Assembly (NCBI GenBank): GCA_949358305.1
Contig: OX442315.1
Location: 25,756,427 to 25,820,426, forward strand
Length of the DNA: 64,000 nucleotides
Source of the DNA: Strigamia acuminata
Taxonomy: Eukaryota > Arthropoda > Chilopoda > Geophilomorpha > Linotaeniidae
Reading direction: 5' to 3'
The notes below the pieces were generated by a model that did no database searches, had not been told where the DNA came from, and was given only the letters and a program-made list of their open reading frames with translations. This document shows, in pieces, positions 1-11,905 of the stretch. The position numbers and the translations under genes are program-made. Positions within the stretch are counted from its first letter, which is position 1; every line of letters begins with the position of its first letter.

Positions 1-727
1 AGTAGCTAAACTAATGAATACCCAAATTTTTTTGACAAGAAAACTGCTTCTCAGATTATAGATTAATCTGGTAATTAAATATAAATTAAAACCTCTGGCT
101 AATACATCAAGCTGTGTTATTATTTTAACTTCATTTGTGCATCATTCCAATGCGATTTTAGTACAAGTGGATACCTAGTATATGTCATAGCAACTAGCAG
201 TATTTGTATCTTATTTTTGCAACCACCAATCTTAATAATCCAAAAAACTTGTTTTCTGAATAATAATAAACAATAATTAAATTACGATGGTTGTGGTAAG
301 TCTTTACATCACATAATTCCCACGCTCTACACGTCTTAGAAGCTAAATTTTAAATCATATTTAATGATTTCTGCAACAGTCAGAACTGAATTTACATTCT
401 ACAATCAGAAAAATCAGATCAACTTAATTTCTTAATTAAACTTAAACTTAATTTAAAAAGCTGGCAATTCCAAGAGATGATAATCAAGATCATCATTATT
501 CACACCTATGTTGCATTAACTATAATTATTTAATTAATTATGGATTAAGTGCAATTAATATTAAAACACTGTTTTACTTTAATTTTATTGCTGCATCTAC
601 TCTTGAAATAATTGAATTCTGACTCCTCCTCAAAAGACACTTGCAACAGCTCCACAAAGAGCACAATAATCCATTAAAACAACTTCCATTTAACGAACAA
701 TAATACATCTAAAATAAAATAACATAC
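1..727. other. Intron of the UTP4 homologue (continues left)
   Basis: Very AT-rich, with no convincing open frame on either strand. The UTP4 exon to its right ends at a good minus-strand donor (AAG|GTATG at 728/727). The missing C-terminal part of UTP4, about 150 residues by comparison with the human protein, must therefore lie outside the window. I see no further UTP4 exon here. Confidence 0.6.
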
Positions 728-3700
728 CTTTTTATCACAATACGTAACGACGAGATCGTTCGTCTTTGGATTAAAAGCCATAGCTGTAGGCTGAAATGCG
801 TTTTTAGGAAGAGCACAATGAAACTACAACAAAAAAACATTAATCAATAACAGTACTTAACTTTATATAATTATAAAAACAACACGAGAATCATTCGCAC
901 ACTTTTATACTGTCATTTATTCATAAATATATATAAAAATTACTTACTTTCCCTATTTTTATATCATAAACAAAAACATTGCTTAAATGATCTCCTGTTG
1001 CTGCGTAGTTACAATCGCTGCTAACAGCCAGAAGATGAATGGAATCTATCACATCTAAAAAGTAGCCAGAAAACACCAAACTTTAATACCGTATATAAAA
1101 AATATATACATAAAAAAAAACTTTCACTAAAAATACCTGTAGGAGGAGCTAAAGTGTGCAGCAAACAGGGCTGTATATTATCCACGCTTAAAACGTGGAT
1201 AATCGCCTTCTCAGAAACGACGACCAGCTTCGAAGAATCGGGAGTGAAAAGCATCCGATGGCAAGGAAAACAACCAGGAGGAATATATCGAACTCTTAAA
1301 AGCGATATCTGTGCATTGTAGTCGAGATTTTCCTAAACGAGAAAAAAAAATAATATAAAAAGATTAGAAACAGTGGAGCGAAACAAAAGCAAATTTCTAT
1401 TCTTATTACCACGACTACTTGAAAAAGTCTGAGTTGAGTCGTTGTCGAATACGCCAACCATTGAGAATCGTCAGATAAATCACAACAAACTATAGTCTCG
1501 TTTTCTTTGGCTTTTAGTTCCACAAGTTTTCGCTGACTGCCGTCAGTTCCATCATCTGTAAAATGAATTTGTCACGATCAAATGAGGTGTTAAGAAAACG
1601 ATTAAAGCGATCATTTCGTACGTGATTGTTCGTCCGCCTGTCCCAACTTCCAAAGTTCTAAATGCTTCGGATATCGAAAAAGCATCATGTTGGTTTTTTT
1701 GGCCACTTGCACAGTGGGGCATTGAGGAAGTGGAGAGTAGAAAAAACGGCTTTCTTCCGGGTAACGAATGACATTTAAGTAGCTGTCAACACCTAAGAGG
1801 AGAGAGAACAAGAGAAAAAAATCGAAATAAAATGAGCTGTGACGTTAGTGAAAGCATTCAAGAGATTCACACCTCCAGAAACCAGGAAATAATTGGCAAA
1901 CGTCAAGGCTCTGATGTCATGTGTGTGAGCCGAGCGAATTCCACTTTTCACCCAATTAGCTCGGTCGCTGTCTCCATGCTTGAACACGGGTTGGAAACTT
2001 ATTATCGTCGAATCGACACCACTCGCGCAAACCACATTTTCAGCCTGAAATGTCAATCACCTATTTTTTAATAATTATTCTAACGATTCAATTATATTCT
2101 AAAAATTAAAATAAAGAATAAAAAAAAAATATAATTAAAAAAAAAAAAATCGTTATTATTTTTCTTAATTAAATTACTTCGTTTCTAATGTCTATTTAAT
2201 TCGTTAAGTTTTATTAAGCCTAAAGCGCCATCTGTCATGAAAACTGCCAAGTCCAGGATAGTTTTCTTGCTTTATATTGCGAAAACTTTTCCAGACTTGT
2301 CTCGTTTTTTTTCTTCTTTTTCTTTCAAAATTAATTCAGAACAAATAAAATAAATATAAAAAAAAAGAGTCTAGATACCTTATTTATGCAAAGCGTAAGC
2401 ACATCTCCCTTGTGACTCTGAATACACTGAAAAGAATCAAACAAAACCACTCTGAGTTGGTTTGCGTGCGAACGAAAGTCATAAATTGGGCTGTATAAAA
2501 AATTTTTACTTACGTCCAACTGGGTGCCAAGTTTTCCATTCCAGAAGCACACTTTTCCTCTTGAGTCACCACTGATGACTTGGAAGTCCCTGCAAGGAAA
2601 ACAGGAACGTTCAGAGCCAACAAACAACTCTATTTGGACTGACGAAAAGCCATTACATCCAAGTGATAGCCCAACCATATTACAAATCTCCGCTTGTGGC
2701 CACATGATAAGAATTTTAACGGTTTAGCTATATTTTATTACGGCCGTAAAGAAGTTGCGAGATTAAAAGATTTTTTTTTAAATATCGCCTAAGCTTTTAA
2801 AATTAGGATCGCATTTCAAATTAACTTCTTTTTCATCTAATTGCTCTTATTATTTCTGTATTTGATCATAAAGAGAGTAAAATCCTCTCAACTTTATCGC
2901 TTTTATTTATTTTTATTTTTTAAATACTAAAACTTTTCACTCGTTTATTGGGCCTTGGGATAAAATATGAAACAAGTTTGGTAAAAATTGTGCAAATTGG
3001 TATAAAATTTACACAATAAACCGCGTTATTAAAGCCCATGAAAGGAATTAAATAAATAATAGAGCGCATAAAGATAAGAAAACAAGAGAATTAACTTAAG
3101 ATAAGAAGCGACACTTACCGTGTGAAAAGCACCGACCAAACGACTGTTTCCCTCTTATTAATATCTCGACCTACAATTATTCTCTGTACGGGATGTCCAG
3201 TGCGAACACTCCAGATCCTTAGAACATTCACTGATCCGCTGACAATAAATTCGCCCGAACAATGCCAGGCCAAGCATAAAATTCGTCCTTTAAAAAATTA
3301 CGAAAGAAAGAAAGAAAGAAAGAAAAATACATTAAATATAAAAATTAAAAAGGAAAATAAAAAAAAAATTAAAAAAAATAGAAAAATTGCACATTACAGC
3401 TTGCTACATTTTCAGCAGCATAATCAACACACTTTGCCGCTGTCGTGAATGTTCGCCCGACTTAATTTTCACTCCACGATTAATAGCTTCAATTGTGCTT
3501 TTGAAAGGACCTCAAGAAAATGCAAAATCATGGCATTTAATGCATTTTCCATGTAATTAGCAAACGAGAACAGAATTTTCTTCTTCTTATTTTACAGTGG
3601 AAACAAAAAAAAAATTAAAAATTCATTTTTTGGAATCAACTTGCGTAGAAATTTCCTTTGAAATCTATAAGTGGAAGTTGTAACTCTGCGCAAAAGTTGT

Positions 3701-6700
3701 GGAAGAATTTGTACAAATCACGTTCATTAACATCAATTTCTCCGTGCCAAATCCATCTCTCTATCTCCTAGTGTTTGGATCCGGACCCCCTCCCTTGCTC
3801 GTGCTCTTTTTCTCCCCGCAAGTTATACCAATAAATAAAAATCAAAAACTTAAATTTCTCCAGGTCTTGATTTCATTATTTCTCCAAAACTAACTTCACT
3901 GCATAATACGGCCCTTATTATCCGCACATAACATGAAAATCCTAAAATGAGTTTTGCAATTTCGTTGTACCCTCCAGAGATGAAATGGCAAACCGGTATT
4001 CTAATTTCGTGACGAGGCATGATATTAAACAAAATGAATTTTCCTGCTGTATTAAACAAAGATTGAAAAGAAAACATCAAAAGTTAAAAATTATAACATT
4101 CGGGCTCGGGGTAATAAAATTAGAGCACCGATAAGTTCACATGAAGAACAAGAGATAATGCAGCGGTATATTTTAATGTATAATTTCGACATTAGACTCA
4201 AATGGCGCAGATACTGTCCCTGAACAGAGCAGAGCAGAGCAGAGCAGAGCAGAGCAGAGAAAAATGTAAAGTATATCACAAAGGAAACTCGAGTGGATGA
4301 TACTCGGCGCCTTATTTTATTGCGTACAAGAAACGAGTTCATAACGTGAACATATCGCCACAAGAAAAAGAGAGGACAGGGAATTATTATGGATTTTTTT
4401 CCTCCTCTAAACCGTTATGTATATGTAACTCTTCACTAAAAATATAATCCCTGCGAGATGATAAAAGAGATGCAATATAAATTTTTATGTTTGTTCTAAG
4501 ACCGCATTCTCTTATTTTTCTCAGCTACTTTTACGATTCTAGCATCTGACAAGTTTGAATGCAAATTTTTTTTCTTAGTTTCATTCACGACAATTGTTTG
4601 CAGCCAAAACTTGCGCTTCACTGGTTTGTTTCCAGCGGTGGGAATATACAGTAATTTCTAAATTTTACTTGCACTTGTTAACTTGTGGTTTGCGAACAAC
4701 GAAGTAACAGCTTCGTTTTTTACAACTCCCCATCCGATCAAGAGCATAAAAACGGGAAATTGCATCCAACTTATCAATAAAAAAAACAAAGACATGCATT
4801 GAAAGCAAATAAAAATTCATTTTAAAAAGATTCTGCTAAAATCGTCTGAAAGTCGGCCAACTTTGAAAACTTTTCCTCTTCTCATTCCCATAATTTTGCT
4901 CCACCAACACCAACCATTCCTTTTATCGCTGTCTAACTAAAAGCACAACATAAATCAAATGCAAAGCATCAGAATATAACAATTATTTCATTCAGAGCAT
5001 GTTCTAATGTTTTTTTGTTCTTTTTATACCAAAGTTGGAAATTTTCCAATCGTTGAATAAAACTCATCTAAGATTTTCCACTTTAACGTCTGAGTCGTCG
5101 TTGGACATCAAAAAATGTCCAATTAAACAGATCAGCATGATGATATGGAAATTTAAGTCGTAAAGTTTTGCTAATATAGCAAATTTGCGCAGATTTTATT
5201 ACCTTAAAATTAAGAAAAGCTCATAAAATGGTACAACTAACATGTAATCAAATTATCTTTTTGAATAAATATAAAATTAAACGAATGGTAGTTAGCTCAA
5301 ATTCATAAACATAGAAAAAGAAGTCTGAAATTTCAGTAATCAAAAAATCTAGTCCATTGTAGACCGAAAAAACAACTTTAAATGGGTTTATCGTAACAAA
5401 TCTGAAATGTGTTTAATTTCTATTAAGATTGAATTAATGTGTGCCTGCACAAACTCAAATAACCAAGATGTTGCTCATTGCTGTTACTCCACTTGAAAAT
5501 GCAATTAATATTTAATTTCGGATGACCCCGTCCCATATTCAACTAATTAACCTTTCTGTAATTACGAAAACTATCCTGGACAGATCTCAAAACCCGATTC
5601 AATTATAAACTTTCTCGTCATCTTAGTCAGACAATCCCTAAACGGCAAAAGAAATCAAAATCGCTCCCTTTAACTCATTAATTTCTCCAACCACCACCTT
5701 TCCAATCACGACGCATAAATGCCGTATAATATCCCAAGATTTTCTGTTCCAAGAAAATTTTCCAATCATGTAAACATAAACTTCACCAAACTTCAATTTA
5801 AAAAAAAAAGTCCACGCGTTTGGAATGGGATATTCTAGGGAACATGGGATTTGATGTACTGCATATGCATGCGGATTACCAGCAAGCTTTGATTTTGAAT
5901 TTGCCATTACACCCATAAGCCCCATAAAAAATGCTAATGCATGAAAACACTAGTTTCTGTTGGAATTTCACTACTCTTCAAATTTCCTGTCATGTAAATG
6001 TAATTACACAAAACTAAGTAACTTTTCAAACAGTAAAAAATTGAGTTTCTTTTTTCCATCATCGTTTTCACAAGAAAATCTCTCGTTACCTCGCACAAGA
6101 AAATGAATATAGTATTTTACCAATTTATTACACCTTAAAAGTGTAATAAATAAATTACAACTTAAATGTGTAATAAATAAAACTCCACGAGTCCACGGTG
6201 ATAAAATTAATTTTTATCCAAAGCTTATGATTAATCGCTGTTCCCTAATTCACTTCACTAGGTTTAATTGATAAAATATAGTCAATAAACTTGACCTCAG
6301 TATTATATAACAATTTAGATGTAAAATATGTCCTGCAAATATATTTTTTTTAAAATAAAAACGGCTCACCTTCTTGTTTATCTAGAGCTCGTTCGTATTC
6401 AGCTTCTTTATTGTCAACATCGAATAAACAAATATAACCTTCTTCCGTTCCAATCTAAAAAATAATCATAATAACGAGGTAAACTTGTGAAATCTGATTT
6501 TTTGCAACTTAAAATCTCATTTACTCACAGCTAATAGTGTATTTACAGAGTTTACATCCATGCACCAACAAGCACTTGGGGTGGCATAAATACTTTTCTG
6601 AAAATTCGGAAAATAACATTAGATAAATAACAAAATTTCAAATCAAAATGTAATATACCTTCGGGCACAGCCTTAATAAATCATATTCCGTCAAATCACC

Positions 6701-7076
6701 TTGCAAACCAGTGCTGAAGAGACGCTTCGATACCCATTTCAAGCTTTCTATCGATCGCGCTGAATTACCAGGAATAACCTGCAATTTCAATCAACAAGCG
6801 ATATAAACGAATTTGCTTACAAAATATTTCTCTTATATCAACCTTTTCCTGGTAAATACTTCGCCGTAGGTCCCAAATTTCAATGGAGTTATCGGCCCTA
6901 TAAATAACAATTTTTAATAAATAAAAAAATGAGTTCGTCTAAGCAACGGGGTCAAAATATTCGCGTCATCACCTGGAGAGAGCTAATTTACACTGGGTTT
7001 CATCAAAACACAGACAATGAATCGCTTGCGGTTTAAAATCATATAATTTCACGTTGTGAACTGCATACTCTCCCAT
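728..7076 (-). CDS. UTP4: UTP4/cirhin, WD40 subunit of the small-subunit processome (3' end outside the window)
   Basis: WD40 protein of the t-UTP subcomplex, which acts in the nucleolus in early 18S pre-rRNA processing. Coding exons read on the minus strand: 7076-6973, 6897-6843, 6778-6659, 6597-6529, 6454-6370, 3287-3119, 2589-2514, 2426-2379, 2044-1873, 1792-1622, 1555-1419 (donor uncertain by 9 nt), 1332-1137, 1054-948, 823-728. They keep one frame for 535 codons. The start MGEYAVHNVKLYDF matches the family N-terminus (human begins MGEFKVHRVRFF), so I prefer it to the upstream in-frame Met at 7163. Family signatures are RILCLAWH, VISGDSRGKVCFWNG, AHTHDIRALT and the FRYPKHLELWKLG block. 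Introns are short except one of 3.1 kb. The human protein is 686 residues, so roughly the last fifth is missing from view. Whole-length similarity makes the identity firm. Confidence 0.93.
4225..4259. repeat. (AGAGC)n microsatellite
   Basis: Six exact tandem copies of AGAGC plus a partial seventh, inside the large UTP4 intron. Confidence 0.95.
6128..6181. repeat. Two tandem 27-bp units, each a palindrome
   Basis: Units start at 6128 and 6155. Each opens with an inverted repeat, TTACACCTTAAAAGTGTAA in the first and TTACAACTTAAATGTGTAA in the second, followed by TAATAAA-type spacer. The array is intronic, in the UTP4 homologue. Confidence 0.85.
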
Positions 7077-7919
7077 GTTTGATGCGAAATCAACTGTGAA
7101 CACGTGGTTTTGAAAAGGGAACCATGCCGACAGAGGCAAACTTTTGGTTGAGGATGACGACACCAGGTTTACCGCGATTTAGGTCTTTCTACGATGCGAT
7201 TGGTTAAAATAAATGGATCCGCCTTGTGATGTACCTGTCCCCACGTAGCGGGAGAAACTCTCAAAAATGTTACAGCGCCCGTGCTGCCAACCTTCTTATA
7301 AAGCTTATGCTTGAAATTTTTTTTTAAAAATCTTTATTTTAATTGCAGCACAAAAAATAACCAATTGTGTTTGGGCCTCGGATGCAAAAATTATGCATTG
7401 CAATTTTAGGAACATTCATTTTTATTATTCTAATTTACAAATCAATATTTTATAGGAACTGAATTTTATTTTTTGAATTTTTTTCTAAATAAAAATAAAA
7501 TTTACCCAACTCATCATTTTTCATGGTATTTTCTTACGTTCCATTAATTTCCAACGCGATTAGAGTTTAATTTTAAGAAATCCTCAATAACAAAAATTTC
7601 TACAAACAAAAGACTAGTCCAAATAAATAATAGACATAACTGAAAACTTCAAAATTCGTTGATTTCTGTCTAATTAAATTTTGGATTTAAAAATTACATA
7701 ATTCATTTCCCATGTTAAATTGATTGATCATTTGTGACTTAAATACTTACAATGTATAAATAATTTTTCTTACACATTTTTCATACACCGGTATATATAC
7801 CAGCTTAAAAATTAAGATGTGAAAAAAGATATTTTTTTTACATAAAAGATGAAATTTAAATCGTTGATGGCAAAAATAAAAATAATCGTTTTTTACACGT
7901 ACAGTTTGCTAACTGAACA
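7077..7919. other. Region between the UTP4 start and the RPC9 stop
   Basis: Contains the UTP4 promoter and 5' UTR on the right side of 7076, and the 3' UTR of RPC9 on the left side of 7920. Both genes run on the minus strand. No additional gene was recognised; most of it is AT-rich. Confidence 0.6.
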
Positions 7920-8625
7920 TCATGTTTCCGCTGTTTCTGTTTGACTATCGACTAATGTTTTAATAATTACATCTGTAAGATCATTTACTTCATCTTGACT
8001 AAGTCTGTCTTCACTTTCTTCAACAATCTATAATAAAATAAATGCTGTTAAGTAATGTTTTGAAATTAAAATAAACTTGTCACCAACTTCCATCGTTTAA
8101 AAACAATATAAACGGTATAATTTTAAAATAAAAACCAAAATATACAAAAACTTAAAACAAAATTTAACGATTTTTCTTTTCTATTTTGATACGATGCTTA
8201 CCAGTTGAATTTCTACTGCATCAATTGGTTTTAGATTTAAAATCTGCAATTTCTCAGTTTTGGTCAATTTGAATGGTTCAATAGCTTTGATAAAATTCTT
8301 GATTATTTCCGGGCTTTGATTTTTGCAAGGTGTCTGCTCCAAATACTGTTTTGCCTGTAACAAATAAATATTTTATTTCAGCTAATTAGTTTTAGATTTA
8401 AAATACGGAAAACAAATTACTTCGTAACAAATGGTTGCTAAACTTTGGTTACTATTGAACTGTTCCTGGCTTTTGTTATCCTGCTTCGATTCAGTTAGTA
8501 ACGTTAAAACTTCGTAATTACTCAACAGCGCTGCAATCGGCTTAGTTCTGGAAAACAATACAAAGTAAAATTATATTTAATGTTCACTTCACACAAGTAA
8601 GGACAGAAATTACGCACACTTCCAT
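7920..8625 (-). CDS. CRCP: RNA polymerase III subunit RPC9 (CRCP)
   Basis: RPC9 pairs with RPC8 to form the stalk of RNA polymerase III and takes part in initiation at tRNA and 5S genes. Exons on the minus strand: 8625-8618 (only 8 nt), 8547-8421, 8354-8202, 8027-7920. They sum to 132 codons, that is 131 residues, a little shorter than the 148-residue human protein. The start is decided by splicing: ATGGAAGT joins the next exon to give MEVTKP, which parallels the human N-terminus MEVKDA. Conserved blocks are ALLSNYEVLTLL, TPCKNQSPEI and KLTKTEKLQILN, then PIDAVEIQL, then a short acidic tail IVEESEDRLSQDEV. The gene is divergent from CTF8. Confidence 0.93.
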
Positions 8626-9093
8626 AGTTTGTAATAACTCGTGAGTGATATGCGGTCCCGGCGACAGAAATTCTTTATTTCCAGCCGCCACACAAGACAC
8701 CAACCCTCGGCCCCAGACAACAAGCTACATATTGGCTGTAAACAGATGTCACAGTACCGCAGACACTTCCGGTGAATCTCATTCGCCTATGAGACCAACG
8801 GAGCTTCTATGCCTCGATCATAGCTTCTATCACGGCTTCTATGCCTCGATCAAGGCTCATTATGTCTATCAGACCAGAAGTCACTTTTATTTTTAAATTT
8901 CTGTCGATTGATTTTAGAAAACTACAACAACAGTTTATAAATTGATTGAAGTGTCGTCTGCTTTTGTCGCTGACACCACCGCCAGGATAATTCCCACAAT
9001 GCTAAGCTACGGTCAAGATGGCTGGCATATCGTTTGTCGTATTTGGCGGGAAAGCTGAAATCGACAAACATATGTTTCCAATATAAAAGAAGA
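8626..9093. promoter_or_regulatory. Shared divergent promoter region of RPC9 and CTF8
   Basis: 468 bp separates the two divergent start codons, so both promoters must lie here. It contains an 18-bp direct repeat (GCTTCTATGCCTCGATCA at 8803-8820 and 8835-8852). An 83-codon open frame at 8645-8896 has no recognisable similarity and is probably fortuitous. No clear TATA box. Confidence 0.5.
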
Positions 9094-9613
9094 ATGGTTC
9101 AGATTTTTGTAAAAAGGTAAGCAACATGAATTTATTGACTTATTTCGGTGTAATCAACTGTTAATTTAGTGATTCAGAGATATCAGAATGGATTTTAATT
9201 GAACTTCAAGGTGATCTGGAATCTAAAATGAAGTCATCTTTAGCTGGATGTTTTATGGGTGATCTTCATTACAATTTAGATGTAAGCTGAACAAATTATA
9301 ATAAAATATAAAATAATATAAAATAATAATTTATTATTATTAATAGGGAACCCCTATCCTGATAATTGGTCATCACATTCTGCATGGAAAGATTGTGGAC
9401 ATGGACAAACCAATCGCGGTGTTAATTAAAGAGAAAGAGAAATGCGATCAATTAGATGCTTCACAAACAGAATCTAACGAAACGACTGAAGGCAGTGCAA
9501 ACGCGAAAACAACACAATCAACTGAATATTTAGTCCGAGCTGTGATAAAGAAAAAACTAGTTTTCAAAACAAGACCGAAACCTATCGTTACGAATGTGGC
9601 GAAAAAATTGTAA
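9094..9613 (+). CDS. CHTF8: CTF8, subunit of the alternative clamp loader CTF18-RFC
   Basis: CTF8 binds CTF18 and DCC1 in the replication-factor-C-like complex that loads PCNA and supports sister-chromatid cohesion. Exons 9094-9116, 9170-9281 and 9347-9613 join in frame to 134 codons including the stop. The start MVQIFVKS resembles the family start MVQIVISS. Conserved blocks follow in order: EWILIELQGDLE, LAGCFMGDLHYNLDG, PILIIGHHILHGKIV, DKPIAVLIK, and the C-terminal LVFKTRPKPIVTNVAKKL, which is close to human ILFKTRPKPIITSVPKKV. Length (133 residues) is typical. A polyadenylation signal AATAAA is at 9802-9807. Confidence 0.94.
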
Positions 9614-10067
9614 CTTTTAACCAAAAAAATTTTAACTTTTAACCGAAAAATTTCCTGGTTTTTTATTTGTTTACATCTAATATTTTCTACTAAACTCGTT
9701 TTAACTCATGTCAAAGCTCGCCATTTATTAGTTTTACTAGCACATTTATTTGTAAACTATTTTATTTCTATTTTTTTTACAAAATTTATTAAAAATCCTA
9801 AAATAAATATCGAACTACTTGCACTTTTATGTCTCAAACAAATCGAACCACGATGAACTTTGTGAGGTCAGGACAGGAATTCAGCTACTTAGCTTAAAAT
9901 ATCCCGAGGCTGTGGTTTTTTTTTATTTTTCCTGTTTTACATTCATTAAATCTCATTGTGTCCCGTTCACTTTTCTTCGTATGCTTCTTGAAAAAGCAGA
10001 CGGATGGCGAATGGCCGTTTCCTGTTTATGTTATCTAAGTGAGTATTAATAACACAAGCCCGCCACC
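9614..10067. other. Intergenic: CTF8 3' UTR and promoter of the ML-domain gene
   Basis: AT-rich. It holds the CTF8 poly(A) signal at 9802-9807. The next gene begins in a strong initiation context (CCCGCCACCATGA). The open frame at 9819-10049 has no recognised similarity. Confidence 0.6.
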
Positions 10068-10970
10068 ATGACACGCAAGAACTGCATCATTTTCTCACTT
10101 GGACTGTTTTGTCTATTTTATCTTTATTTTGGGTACTTTTATGTGTCGAACAGCAGGAATATTTTGTTAGAAAACAAGAACTTTCAGGAGCGCAAGAAAG
10201 TGAGCATCATTTCAAAGAAAATAATTTATTCAAGGACTATAAATAACACATTACTCGTGCAGAACCAGGACACTTCAAACTCAGAATTTACAGACACATC
10301 ATTAGTTATTTTCCCGGAATACAAATCCACTAATTTAACATTCATTAGGATACAACAGCAAAATTTGTGGAATTCGTGGTTGAAAGAAAAAGATTTTGTT
10401 TCAGTTGGCCAGTACTATAATCACTGTGGTAAGGATATTATTTGTTGTAAAATTAGAACTTCTTAAATTTCTGTCTTTTCCCGCGATAAGATGAAGATAA
10501 CATTGTAATCGGAGAATTTGTAATGGTTCCAAAATCCGATGGCCACCAAGGAGTCAAGTTTCAGTCTCATTTGAACGTCACTTGGGGTATTTTTCAAATA
10601 AATTTTACAGAATATATGGTGAAATTAACCTACAAACCTACAACAAATCTGTTTAGCTGAATCAACTGAAGATGGATTGTTGTATGTAGATGTTTGGTAC
10701 GGAGGAATACGTTTTTTGAAGTACCAAACTTCGTTATGCGCAAGTAGAAAATCATTCAAATGTCCTTTACGACAAGGACAACAGTATAATTATGTGGCTG
10801 ATTTTAAAGTACCTTTCTACGTGCCTTCTGTAAGATATTTATGAATATTTCATTCTAATTTATTTATATATGTCTCAATTGTGTTTCAGGGCCATTATCA
10901 AATGAAAGTATATGCAGCAGACAATAGAAAAAACGTCTTACTTTGCTTCATGGGTGAAGCCATTATATAA
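10068..10970 (+). CDS. Membrane-anchored ML (MD-2-related lipid-recognition) domain protein
   Basis: Exons 10068-10428, 10491-10586, 10657-10829 and 10890-10970 keep frame and encode 236 residues. The N-terminus has about five residues, then a hydrophobic stretch to roughly residue 28 with no evident cleavage site, which looks like a type II signal anchor. The C-terminal half resembles the ML domain of NPC2 and GM2-activator-like proteins: a GVKFQSHLNVTW strand, VDVWYGG, a cysteine-containing loop (SLCASRKSFKCPLRQGQ), then ADFKVPFYVPSGHYQMKVYA and a final KNVLLCFMGE strand. ML domains bind single lipids in a beta-sandwich pocket. Most are secreted without an anchor, so this arrangement is unusual. 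The ML call is from motif pattern only, and no orthologue symbol is assigned. Confidence 0.7.
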
Positions 10971-11127
10971 ATTATTCTGTCTTCCAGTAATTCTTAAAAA
11001 CTTTATTTAATACGTATATATATATTATATAAAATATCAAAACAAATTGATATGTAAATGAGTTTTATCATTTGTAAATTTTGTATATCAAATTAATAAA
11101 AAAAATTCATGATAAAATGAAATGTTT
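10971..11127. terminator. Overlapping convergent 3' ends (ML-domain gene and TRIQK)
   Basis: The plus-strand poly(A) signal AATAAA at 11095-11100 serves the ML-domain gene. The minus-strand signal at 11002-11007 would serve TRIQK. Because each lies beyond the other, the two mature 3' UTRs would overlap by roughly 100 bases in antisense. Confidence 0.5.
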
Positions 11128-11482
11128 TTAGTTTAAAATGATGTAGAGAACTATATATACAGAAAATACAAGCACCACCATAGCTCCCACCATCAGGCTA
11201 ATTTCCTATAACATATTTAATTGTTAATTTTCCAATAATACTTGATATTTATGACTATTACTTGGTAGACTTGGACGGCTGCCTTTTTAGCAGTTGCCTT
11301 GTTTTTCGCATCCTTTAGTTCAGGTTTACTTTTCTTGTAATCTTGTTTACCTGAATAAAAACAATAATATAATATCTAATCAGTAGAAAATAATTTTTTT
11401 TATAAAGAAATCAGCGAACTGTACCAATTGATTTTCTGTAAACGTCAACAGGCGTTTTCTCAACCATGACTTTACGTCCCAT
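11128..11482 (-). CDS. TRIQK: TRIQK (triple QxxK/R motif protein), small ER membrane protein
   Basis: Exons on the minus strand 11482-11425, 11350-11262 and 11205-11128 give 74 residues. The N-terminus MGRKVMVEKTPVDVYRKSIG, then KQDYKKSKPELKDAKNKA, matches the TRIQK family (human starts MGRKDAATIKLPVDQYRKQIG). The tail is a single transmembrane helix (about residues 52-72) ending two residues before the stop, so it is probably tail-anchored. The human protein has an extra acidic tail of about 12 residues that is absent here. Its molecular role is poorly known. The gene is convergent with the ML-domain gene and divergent from ACSF3. Confidence 0.87.
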
Positions 11483-11905
11483 TATAACACAAGGGGGTTC
11501 TTTTCCTTTCTATCGCTGCAAAGAGTAAATTTAGAAATTAATAAAAGATTGCAAAAAAATTCAATGAAGTAAATACGCCACGTTGCGTACCATTGCAGAA
11601 AAAATTCTTATCGTTTTTGCTTATTCCTTCATTTTGTGTTTACGTTAGATCTCCAGCCTGCAGCGCGTACACGTCAGTGAACCGGATATATTGGGGGAGG
11701 GGTTTAATGCAGCGACTGTACACACACTCGGGAATCAGGTCTGAAGTGTGGAAACTTGCTGTAGACAGTTAACGCCTCTAATTCAAGGTTAATATTTTAT
11801 TTTTGTACTCATATATTCGACGAAGCGGTGTAAGCGGACAGTCTTTCTATTTATATTTTAAGACAAGCTGATATATAATTTTTTTTTATTTTTGCAGAAA
11901 GCAAA
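11483..11905. promoter_or_regulatory. Divergent promoter region of TRIQK and ACSF3
   Basis: 423 bp between divergent start codons, locally GC-richer near 11650-11700. A splice-acceptor-like tract (TTTTTGCAG at 11889-11897) just before the ACSF3 ATG suggests a 5' UTR intron in that gene. Confidence 0.5.

Larger units (their letters stand above)
3288..6369. other. 3.1-kb intron of UTP4
   Basis: Lies between two UTP4 exons that join directly in the family alignment, with no missing residues. It holds a (GAAA)n run near 3303-3326, an (AGAGC)n microsatellite, a duplicated palindrome at 6128-6181, and otherwise AT-rich unique sequence. No nested gene or recognisable transposon was seen on either strand. 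Confidence 0.7.

Noticed and set aside
8645-8896. 83-codon open frame between RPC9 and CTF8
   Set aside because: Contains short direct repeats, no family resemblance, and lies in the shared promoter region.
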